A stretch of DNA of 31,680 bases, from the NCBI GenBank assembly GCA_937925635.1, contig CALALX010000090.1, positions 1 to 31,680 on the forward strand, written 5' to 3'. Each line of letters starts with the position of its first letter. The stretch's first letter is position 1. Positions 24,271 to 31,680 of the stretch are shown piece by piece. Source of the DNA: an uncultured Caulobacter sp. GTDB lineage: Bacteria; Pseudomonadota; Alphaproteobacteria; Caulobacterales; Caulobacteraceae. The position numbers and the translations under genes were made by a program. Below the pieces are notes generated by a model. The model was not told where the DNA came from. It saw only the letters and a program-made list of their open reading frames with translations, and ran no database searches.

Positions 24271-27110
24271 CTAGGCGACCGCCGCCAGGCGGCCGAGCGC
24301 GGCTTCCAGCTTCGCCTTGGCGGCCTGCGCCTCGGCGAGCTTCTCGCGATTTTCCTCGATCACGTCTTCCTTGGCCTTGGCCATGAAGTCCGGGTTGCCG
24401 AGCTTTCGGTTGACCCGCTCGATGTCGGAGTCGTGGCCCGCGATCTCCTTGGTCAGACGGGCGCGCTCGGCGACGAGGTCGATGAAGTCGGAGATGGCGA
24501 GGGCCGCCGTGGCCTCGCCGATCACGAACGGAACAGAGCCGGCCGGGGCCTCACCGGGAGCGGCGCTCTCAAGGCGGGCGAGCGTCAGGATCAGGTCGCG
24601 GTGCCGCTCAAGGCGGGAAAGCGTCTCGGCCCCAGCCCCGGCGACGGTCAGGGGGACTCGCGCGCCCGGCGGCACGTTCATCTCGGCGCGGATCGAACGG
24701 ACCTCCGTGACCAGGTCGACCAGCCGATCTCGGCCTCGGCGCCCGCGTCGATCCAGTCGGCTGGATAGTCCGGCCAGCGCTCGGCGATCAGCAGCCGGTC
24801 GCGGGCCGCGCCGCCCTCCTCCGCCGTCCGCGCCCACAGCTCCTCGGTGATGAAGGGCATGACCGGGTGCAGCAAGACCAGGATCTGGTCCAGCACCCAG
24901 GCGACCATGGCCCGCGTCTCGGCCTTCGCGGCCTCATCCGCCCCGCCCAGGATCGGCTTGGCCAGCTCCAGATACCAGTCGCAGTAGACGTTCCAGATGA
25001 ACCGATAGAGGGCGTTGGCGGCGCTATCGAAGGCGCAGGCCTCCAGCGCCTGAGTGACCTGCGCGGCGGTCTTGGCCGTCTCGCCGCGGATCCACTTGTT
25101 GACCGTCTGCTGGACGGTCGCGGGGTAGAAGCCCTCGACCCGGCGGCATTCGTTCATCTGGGTGAAGCGCGTGGCATTCCACAGCTTCGTGCCGAAATTT
25201 CGATAACCTTCAATGCGTTGCGGCGCGAGCTTGATGTCGCGCGCCTGGCCCGACATGGCGGTCAGCGTGAAGCGGACGGCATCGCAGCCGAACTGGTCGA
25301 TGAGCTCCAGCGGGTCCATGACGTTGCCCTTGGACTTGCTCATCTTCTGACCCTTGGCGTCGCGGATCAGGGCGTTGATGAAGACGCGCTTGAACGGGAC
25401 CTCGCCGGTGAAGTGCAGGCCCATCATCATCATCCGGGCGACCCAGAAGAAGATGATGTCGAAGCCGGTCACCAGGGTGTGGGTCGGATAGAAGCGCTCC
25501 AGGTCGGCGGTCTTCTCCGGCCAGCCCAGCGTCGAGAACGGCCACAGGCCGGACGAGAACCAAGTGTCGAGGACGTCCTCGTCGCGGTAGATCGGCCACC
25601 GCCGATCGTCTGGCTTGGAGGTAAGCTCTTCGAACGCGAAGGTCTCAGCTTCCATGGCACTGGCGACCACGACCACGTCCGCGCCAAAGTACTCTCGGGC
25701 CAGGCTTTTGGCCTCTTCCTCGCTTTCCGCGACGAATATCTCAGGGTTAGCTCGATCGGCGAAATACGTGCCGCTGGTTCGATCGCGCTTAACATGCCCG
25801 TACCAGGCCGGGATCCGGTGCCCCCACCACAGCTGGCGCGAGACGCACCACGGCTGGATGTTCCGCATCCACTCGAAGTAGGTCTTTTCCCAGTTCTTCG
25901 GCTCGAAGACCGTGTCGCCGTTCTCGACCGCCGCGATGGCCGGTTTGGCCAGGGTCTCGGCGTCGACGTACCACTGGTCGGTCAACCAGGGCTCGATGAC
26001 CACGCCGGAGCGATCGCCGTGCGGGACCATGTGGCGGGTCTTCTCGACACCCTTCAGCAGTCCGAGCTGTTCGAAACGCTCGATGACCATCTTGCGCGCG
26101 ACGAAGCGGTCCTGGCCGACGAACTCGGCCGGCGCGTTCTCGTTGATGCGCCCGTAGGCGTCCAGGATGTTCAGCGCTTCCAGCCCGTGCCGCTTTCCGA
26201 CCTGGAAGTCGTTGAAGTCGTGCGCCGGGGTGATCTTGACCGCGCCCGAACCCTTGGTCGGATCGGCGTATTCGTCCGCCACGATCGGGATCGAACGGCC
26301 CACGATCGGCAGCGTCACGGTCTTGCCGATCAAGTCCTTGTAGCGCGGGTCGTCCGGGTGGACCGCGACGGCGGTGTCGCCCAGCATCGTCTCGGGACGG
26401 GTGGTGGCGACGACGATGTAGTCGCGCGTCTCCCAGGCGGTGACGCGCGCCTTGTCGTCGATCTCCACCGGATATTCGTAGGTGACGCCGGCTTCCAGCG
26501 GATAGGCGAAGTGCCAGTAGGCGCCGTCGACCTCCTTCTGCTCGACCTCGAGATCGGAGATGGCGGTCTGGAAGTGCGGGTCCCAGTTCACCAGCCGCTT
26601 GTCGCGGTAGATCAGCCCGTCCTTGTAGAGCTGGACGAACACCTTGCGCACGGCGGCGGACAGACCCTCGTCCAGGGTGAAGCGCTCGCGAGACCAGTCG
26701 CAGCTGGCGCCCAGGCGGCGCAGCTGGTTGACGATCGTGCCGCCGCTCTGGGCCTTCCATTCCCAGATCTTGTCGACGAAGGCCTCGCGGCCCAGGTCCC
26801 GACGGCCGATGTTGCCCTGCTCGGCCAGCTGTCGCTCGACGACCATCTGGGTGGCGATGCCGGCGTGGTCCGTCCCCGGCAGCCACAGCGCCGCCTTGCC
26901 GCGCATGCGCTGGAAGCGGATCAGCACGTCCTGCAACGTGTTGTTCAGCGCATGGCCGATGTGAAGGCTGCCCGTCACGTTGGGCGGCGGGATCACGATG
27001 CTGAACGGCTCGGCGTTCGGATCGTCGGTCGGGGCGAAGGCGCCCGACTGTTCCCAGGCCGCGTAGAGACGCGGCTCGACGGTCTTGGGGTCGAAGGTCT
27101 TTTCAAGCAT
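24271..27110 (-). CDS. valS: Valyl-tRNA synthetase, reading frame broken near the C-terminal domain
   Basis: ValS charges tRNA-Val and is normally essential. HIGH lies at residues 50-53 and KMSKS at 589-593, with the editing domain between. The main frame ends in a wrong tail (GWSTWSRRSVRSAPR) near 24678, while the C-terminal domain continues in another frame from about 24720 (LVDLVTEVRSIRAEMNVPPG and a Glu/Lys-rich coiled coil to LAAVA). At the junction the family reads GWLVDLV; adding one CTGG unit next to the CTGG present restores it exactly and gives 947 residues, the usual size. I keep it as a CDS because loss is unlikely to be tolerated; a sequence error is the simplest explanation, but a real truncation of 810 residues is possible. 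The ATG at 27110 has no obvious ribosome binding site. Confidence 0.9.
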
Positions 27111-27221
27111 CGGATGTCGCTAATGAAAACGGCGGCGCCGCGAGAGCGGGCCGCCGGTCTCTATCAAAGGTGATCGGGAACGCGAAGCGGCAAGGCTGAC
27201 CCGGCGGCCAGCCTCTATGGC

Positions 27222-27719
27222 TTAGCGGAATACTCGCTCCAGCTTTTCGCGCAGCACGGACCGGACGATGTCGTCGAGGTTCTCGTCAGCCCACTGTTTC
27301 AGCTGCGGCTCCAGGATGACCCGCACCAGTTCGGTGATGGTCATGTCGCCATGGATGCGAATGTCGCCGGTCGGGACGAAGGCCGCGGCGGCGGGGGCCG
27401 GGTCGGCCGCGAAGGGCTCCGGCTCGGGTTCGGGTTCCGGCTCCCAGACGGGCTCGGGCTCGGCCTTGGCGGTGTAGACGTCGAGATCGCCCACGGTCTG
27501 GACATCGCCGCCGGCGTCGACCGCGTCGGTCAGCTCCAGCACGTCGTCATCGTCTTCCTCGGGCGCGATCGGCGCCGGCGCGGGCGCGGCCATGACCGGC
27601 TCGGGCGCGGCCTCGGGCTCGGCGGCGGGCGCGGCCGGAGCGTCGTCCTCGGAAATGATGCGTCGGATGGAGGCGAGAATCTCCTCCATCGTCGGTTCCT
27701 GGGCGGTCTGTTCGGACAT
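27222..27719 (-). CDS. popZ: PopZ polar organising protein (DUF2497)
   Basis: PopZ self-assembles at the cell pole and anchors the chromosome origin through ParB; it also recruits cell-cycle regulators. This 165-residue protein has the conserved N-terminal helix PTMEEILASIRRIISEDDAP (9-28). A Pro/Glu/Asp-rich disordered linker follows (about 29-125) with the short conserved pieces VLELTD (60-65) and VGDLDVY (76-82). The C-terminal oligomerisation helices are TITELVRVILEPQLKQWADENLDDIVRSVL. Within the linker the EPEPVWEPEPEPEPEPF stretch is strongly repetitive. The ATG at 27719 matches the family start MSxQ; the upstream in-frame ATG is not needed. A GATTC site (CcrM recognition GANTC) lies at 27744-27748, 25 nt upstream. 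It sits between the TolC-family gene and valS. Confidence 0.93.
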   Translation of the reverse strand: MSEQTAQEPTMEEILASIRRIISEDDAPAAPAAEPEAAPEPVMAAPAPAPIAPEEDDDDVLELTDAVDAGGDVQTVGDLDVYTAKAEPEPVWEPEPEPEPEPFAADPAPAAAAFVPTGDIRIHGDMTITELVRVILEPQLKQWADENLDDIVRSVLREKLERVFR

Positions 27720-27830
27720 GGGGGGGCCGTACCTGAGCGAGGCGATTCCAGTCACCTAGCCTAAGCGCGCGCCGGCGATCCTGCAAACGCGCATCGTGGT
27801 GAATGTCGCGGCCTTTCGGCCAATCGTCGC

Positions 27831-29303
27831 CTATTTCGCGGTGGCGACCGGCGCGTCGGCCGGAGCCTTCGGAATCGAGGGGCCGCCGACACGGTCGACG
27901 ATCTCGACCACCGGCTCCCACGGCACCCAGCCCCAGGCCGCCTTCACGCGGCCGGCGTTGGCGGTCGGGTCGTAGACCGGCACGTCCGGCGTCAGGTAGC
28001 GCGCTTCGAGCTTGCCCATGGCGGACAGCAGCAGAGCCGAGGCCACGTACTCGTCCCGGCGGGCGTTGACGAGGGCCAGCTCGGCGTTGCGCAGTTCCTG
28101 CTCGGCGTTCAGCACGTCCAACGTCGTGCGCAGGCCGACCTGGGCCTCCTGGCGCACGCCCTCGAAGGCGATGCGGGTGGCCCGGACCTGCTCCTCGTTC
28201 GCCGCCAGGTTGGCGCGGGCGCCCACCAGGCTGTTCCAGGCCTGCGACACCGAGCGCAGCGCGTCGCGGCGCGCTTCCTCGATCGCCAACTGGTCGGCCC
28301 GATTGCGTTCGGTCGCGGCGCGTACGGCGGAATTGATCAGGCCGCCGGTGAAGATCGGCACGCGCACCGTGACCGACCCGCCAACGCTCTGCTGATAGTT
28401 TTCGAACTGCCCCCCCGTGCCGGTGAAGGCGGCGTTGGAGGCGTCGTAGCCGATGGAGCCGGAGGCCGAGACGGTCGGGCGGCGCTCGGCGCGGGCCGCC
28501 GCCAGACGCGCGGCGCTGGCGCGCTCGCTGTACTCGGCGGCCAGCACCTGCGGATTGGCCTGCTCGGCGGCCGTGAAGGCCTCGTCGACGCTGGCGGGCA
28601 GCAGGCCGCCCAGAGACGGCTCGGCGGCGAGGTCGCCCGGATTCTGGCCGACCACGGCGGCGTAGGAGGCGCGGCTGATGGCCAGCTGGGCCTGGGCGCT
28701 GGCGTAGGAGGCGCGCGCCGCGGCGAGGCGGGCCTCGGCCTGGGCGACGTCGGTGCGGGTGATTTCGCCGACCTCGAAGCGGGCCTTCGCCTCGTCGAGT
28801 TGGCGTTGCAGCACGGCGACGTTGTCGGTGGCGATGCGCAGGCGCTCCTGGTCGCGGCGGACATCGACATAGGCGGTGATCACCGCTTGCAGAACCTGGG
28901 CCTCGACGCTGCGCAGGCCTTCGCGGCCGGTCAGGACGTCGGCCTGGGCGGCGGAGATATCCGAGGCGACCCGGCCGCCGGTGTAGAGCGGCTGGCTGAC
29001 CGAAAGGCCCGCGCCGCTGGTGCGGGTGGTCGCCGTTCCCGCGCCGTTGTTGCCGACGTCGCGGTCAGCCCAACTGGCGTCGGCCGAAAGGCTCACGGTC
29101 GGGCGAAGGCCGGTTCGCGCCTGCACCACGCTTTCGTCGAGCGCGCGCTGGCTGGCCCGCTGCCCTTGCAGGGTCGGGTTCGACTGGTAGGCGAGCGCGA
29201 TCGCGTCGGCCAGAGTCTCCGCGCTCGCGGGGGCCGCTAGACCGGCCAGGAGACCAGCGCTGCAAACGGCGGCGAGAAGACCCGCTCGATGACTCTTCGA
29301 CAT
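27831..29303 (-). CDS. TolC-family outer-membrane channel protein
   Basis: A 490-residue outer-membrane efflux protein. A signal peptide ends at ASA (residue 28). Two internal repeats of the OEP type follow, each with long Ala/Arg/Gln-rich helices (QADVLTGREGLRSVEAQVLQ and RRDALRSVSQAWNSLVGARA). The strands VSQPLYTGGRV and VRVPIFTGGLINSAV mark the equivalent beta-barrel positions. It serves as the outer-membrane duct of a type I secretion or RND system. As I recall, the gene next to popZ in Caulobacter crescentus is RsaFb, a TolC of the S-layer exporter, so an orthologue is plausible but not shown. The ATG at 29303 has GGGGA about 6 nt upstream. Its 5' region 29304-29428 includes a 7-bp hairpin, GGGCTCG-N8-CGAGCCC (29317-29338), and no other gene. 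Confidence 0.9.
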   Translation of the reverse strand: MSKSHRAGLLAAVCSAGLLAGLAAPASAETLADAIALAYQSNPTLQGQRASQRALDESVVQARTGLRPTVSLSADASWADRDVGNNGAGTATTRTSGAGLSVSQPLYTGGRVASDISAAQADVLTGREGLRSVEAQVLQAVITAYVDVRRDQERLRIATDNVAVLQRQLDEAKARFEVGEITRTDVAQAEARLAAARASYASAQAQLAISRASYAAVVGQNPGDLAAEPSLGGLLPASVDEAFTAAEQANPQVLAAEYSERASAARLAAARAERRPTVSASGSIGYDASNAAFTGTGGQFENYQQSVGGSVTVRVPIFTGGLINSAVRAATERNRADQLAIEEARRDALRSVSQAWNSLVGARANLAANEEQVRATRIAFEGVRQEAQVGLRTTLDVLNAEQELRNAELALVNARRDEYVASALLLSAMGKLEARYLTPDVPVYDPTANAGRVKAAWGWVPWEPVVEIVDRVGGPSIPKAPADAPVATAK

Positions 29304-29428
29304 GCATTATCCCCGCGGGCTCGTACGCGATCGAGCCCTCTATATGATCGCCTGTAACCTCCGCCGCCAGTGGCGGCGAGTTAAGCTTTTTTCACGCGTC
29401 GTTTGCCGACGTGTTTCAGCAACACCGG

Positions 29429-30001
29429 CTAGAACGCGAAACCAGGAACGGGCTCGAAACCGGCCAGATAGGGCGGCGTGGCTTCGAACACCGGGCGGGC
29501 GCCCACGCCGTCCTCGGCGCGGACATAGAGGGTGGCCTTGCCGGCGGGACCGGAGCGTTCGACCACGCCGAGCCGGCCGCCCTGCGCGAGCGCCGCGGTC
29601 CAAGCGGCCGGCGCCTTGGCCACCGCGCCCTCGACAATGATGACGTCGTAGTTCGACCCGGTGACGGCCGAGAGATCCTCGCCATCGATCCGGTCGACGG
29701 TCAGTCCCATGGCTTCGAGCACCAGGGCGGCGTAGGGAGCGGCGATGGCCAGGGCCCTCTCTCCGGCGCGCGGCCGCAGGTGCTGCAGCAGCTTGGCCAC
29801 GTCGCGCGGCCGCAGCAGCCAGCGGCCCGGCGCGTATTCGACCTCGGCGTCGGCGTAGGCGGCGAAACCTTTGTCCGCCGGAACCAGCGACTCGCGCGCC
29901 GCCGCGCCGATGGCGTCCTGCAGCGCCCAGTCGGTCACGTCGGCCGGGCGCACCTGGCTATCCAGCATGTTCAGCCGGGCGGCGGCGAAGTCGGCGCTCA
30001 T
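29429..30001 (-). CDS. PCMT-like protein with degenerate SAM-binding motif
   Basis: A 190-residue protein with the start typical of alphaproteobacterial protein-L-isoaspartate O-methyltransferases (DFAAARLNMLDSQVRPADVTD). Later RPRDVAKLLQHL and YDVIIVEGAV match the fold. Motif I, normally a Gly-rich SAM loop such as DVGCGTGY, reads here LAIAAPYAA (84-92), with all its glycines lost. The DxxxE-like acidic position that follows is also unclear. The ATG at 30001 has GAGGA 4 nt upstream, so the start is firm. It probably binds or methylates poorly, or has another role. It precedes the TolC-family gene on the same strand, with about 125 nt between. Confidence 0.78.
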   Translation of the reverse strand: MSADFAAARLNMLDSQVRPADVTDWALQDAIGAAARESLVPADKGFAAYADAEVEYAPGRWLLRPRDVAKLLQHLRPRAGERALAIAAPYAALVLEAMGLTVDRIDGEDLSAVTGSNYDVIIVEGAVAKAPAAWTAALAQGGRLGVVERSGPAGKATLYVRAEDGVGARPVFEATPPYLAGFEPVPGFAF

Positions 30002-30143
30002 GCGTTCCTCGAGACTCTGATGACGGCGCGTTTGTCGGCGGCTTATAGGTCCGGCGTCCCTCTTCGCCAAGGCTACGAAGGACAGGCGCGCCGGAATGTC
30101 CCAAGGGACTTGTCCCGCGAAGCGCCATCGGCGCGAAGCAGGA

Positions 30144-30217
30144 TGGAGGCCTGGCCCGGAATCGAACCGGGGTGCAAGGATTTGCAGTCCTCTGCGTAAC
30201 CACTCCGCCACCAGGCC
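30144..30217 (-). tRNA. tRNA-Cys (anticodon GCA), CCA encoded
   Basis: On the minus strand the acceptor GGCCTGG pairs with CCAGGCC, discriminator T (U73) and CCA follow, and the anticodon loop is CTGCAAA with GCA at 30183-30185. U73 is a known identity base for cysteinyl-tRNA synthetase. The T arm holds GGTTCGATTCC. Confidence 0.96.
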
Positions 30218-30373
30218 TCACGCTCGCTCGGCGCTGGCGGCGCGCCGGGAGGGGCGGATGGCTACCAGAGCCGTCCCGCCGTTTCAATGGCATCATGCGG
30301 CGCGGTTCTGAACAAACCGCTTGCGGCTTTCGCAGGGGAACGTCCCATCCTCGGCGCGAGCGAGGAAATGCCG

Positions 30374-31426
<1,053 letters not shown>

Positions 31427-31430
31427 TCGT

Positions 31431-31446
31431 TTAGGACCGCGTTAAC
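31431..31446 (+). promoter_or_regulatory. CtrA-like box
   Basis: TTAG-N7-TTAAC differs by one base from the CtrA binding consensus TTAA-N7-TTAAC. It lies 5 nt after the phosphotransferase stop. CtrA is the master cell-cycle regulator in Caulobacterales. There is no gene immediately downstream except a possible small RNA. Confidence 0.35.
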
Positions 31447-31508
31447 CATGTCGGCGCAGCCTCGGCCGGTCTTCCTTGAAGACATCCCACCATCACCGAC
31501 TCCTACAA

Positions 31509-31538
31509 AGCCCGGCGTCTCCCGCCGGGCTCTTTTTT
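31509..31538 (+). terminator. Strong Rho-independent terminator
   Basis: AGCCCGGCG pairs perfectly with CGCCGGGCT around TCTCC and is followed by C and TTTTTT. It lies about 83 nt after the phosphotransferase stop and about 67 nt before tRNA-Asn. A second small hairpin, GTCTTC-CTT-GAAGAC, lies at 31469-31483. Confidence 0.88.
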
Positions 31539-31604
31539 GTCCCTCTTCGCGCTTGCGCCGCCCCGCGACCACGGCTATAGCCCCCGCTCTCTGAGACGGC
31601 CTGA

Positions 31605-31679
31605 TCCGCGGTAGCTCAGTGGTAGAGCAGCCGGCTGTTAACCGGCTGGTCGTAGGTTCGAATCCTACCCGCGGAGCCA
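31605..31679 (+). tRNA. tRNA-Asn (anticodon GTT), CCA encoded
   Basis: The acceptor TCCGCGG pairs with CCGCGGA, with discriminator G and an encoded CCA at 31677-31679. The anticodon loop CTGTTAA holds GTT at 31637-31639, on a GCCGG/CCGGC stem. The T arm has GGTTCGAATCC. Confidence 0.96.
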
Positions 31680-31680
31680 T

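Noticed and set aside
24867..27173. Long plus-strand open frame opposite valS
   Set aside because: Shadow of valS; no motif, low-complexity composition, and valS signature motifs lie on the other strand.
29361..29397. Hairpin plus TTTTTT on the plus strand upstream of the TolC-family gene as a terminator
   Set aside because: The CGCCGCC-AGT-GGCGGCG stem is 8 nt away from the T run and no plus-strand gene precedes it.
30258..30311. 17-codon leader ORF before the phosphotransferase gene
   Set aside because: Its GGGAGGGG site is only 3 nt from the ATG, the peptide has no repeated codons that would suggest attenuation, and nothing supports translation.
31448..31590. Short plus-strand ORF beginning MSAQPRP after the phosphotransferase
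   Set aside because: It reads straight through a strong terminator and has no ribosome binding site.

Overview
The window reads as a chromosomal segment of a high-GC alphaproteobacterium of the order Caulobacterales (Phenylobacterium- or Caulobacter-like). The strongest evidence is a PopZ polar organiser between a TolC-type outer-membrane protein and valS, a neighbourhood I recall from Caulobacter. GC-rich codon use, alphaproteobacterial metG and potFGHI sequences, and short dispersed palindromic repeats agree with this. Codon use looks even throughout, and I see no prophage, IS element, CRISPR array or integrase. No stretch of more than about 300 bases lacks a gene.

Layout. 1-612: 5' end of metG (minus), divergent from a DUF1761 membrane protein with a strong terminator. 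1272-5604: a complete putrescine/spermidine ABC importer, potF-potG-potH-potI, with two different palindromic repeat elements at its last two gene junctions. 5627-5701: tRNA-Thr. 5747-9496 (mostly plus): an HSL-type alpha/beta hydrolase, a YaiI/YqxD protein overlapping the ribosome-rescue factor arfB, a lipoprotein cytochrome c, and two SnoaL/NTF2-like genes holding three domain copies. A possible very small gene lies antisense at 6649-6720. 9501-16094 (minus): a membrane-fusion protein, a frame-disrupted RND pump and an AceE-like ThDP enzyme in one apparent operon. 16218-17878 (minus): an outer-membrane beta-barrel candidate with an unclear start, and a class II aldolase. 18033-19523: an amidase. 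19530-19606: a REP doublet. 19617-22341 (minus): an acyl-CoA synthetase and a LysR regulator. 22416-23951 (plus): an AhpD-like protein, a YHS-domain protein and a DoxX-like membrane protein, probably one operon controlled by the divergent LysR regulator. 23948-30217 (minus): a small unknown protein, valS (frame-disrupted), popZ, the TolC-family protein, a degenerate PCMT-like protein and tRNA-Cys. 30374-31426: an APH-like phosphotransferase, then a CtrA-like box, a strong terminator and tRNA-Asn.

The genes form several ordinary modules: polyamine uptake, drug or solvent efflux, translation (metG, valS, arfB, three tRNAs), cell-pole organisation (popZ) and CoA or amide catabolism. I do not see a clear undescribed defence or signalling system. 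The observations most worth checking are the two frame disruptions that both look like deletions at short direct repeats, one of them in the essential gene valS. Next are the palindromic elements that appear to supply or hide ribosome binding sites inside the pot operon, a 23-residue small-protein candidate, a CtrA-like box with a possible small RNA, and a PCMT-like protein without its cofactor motif.
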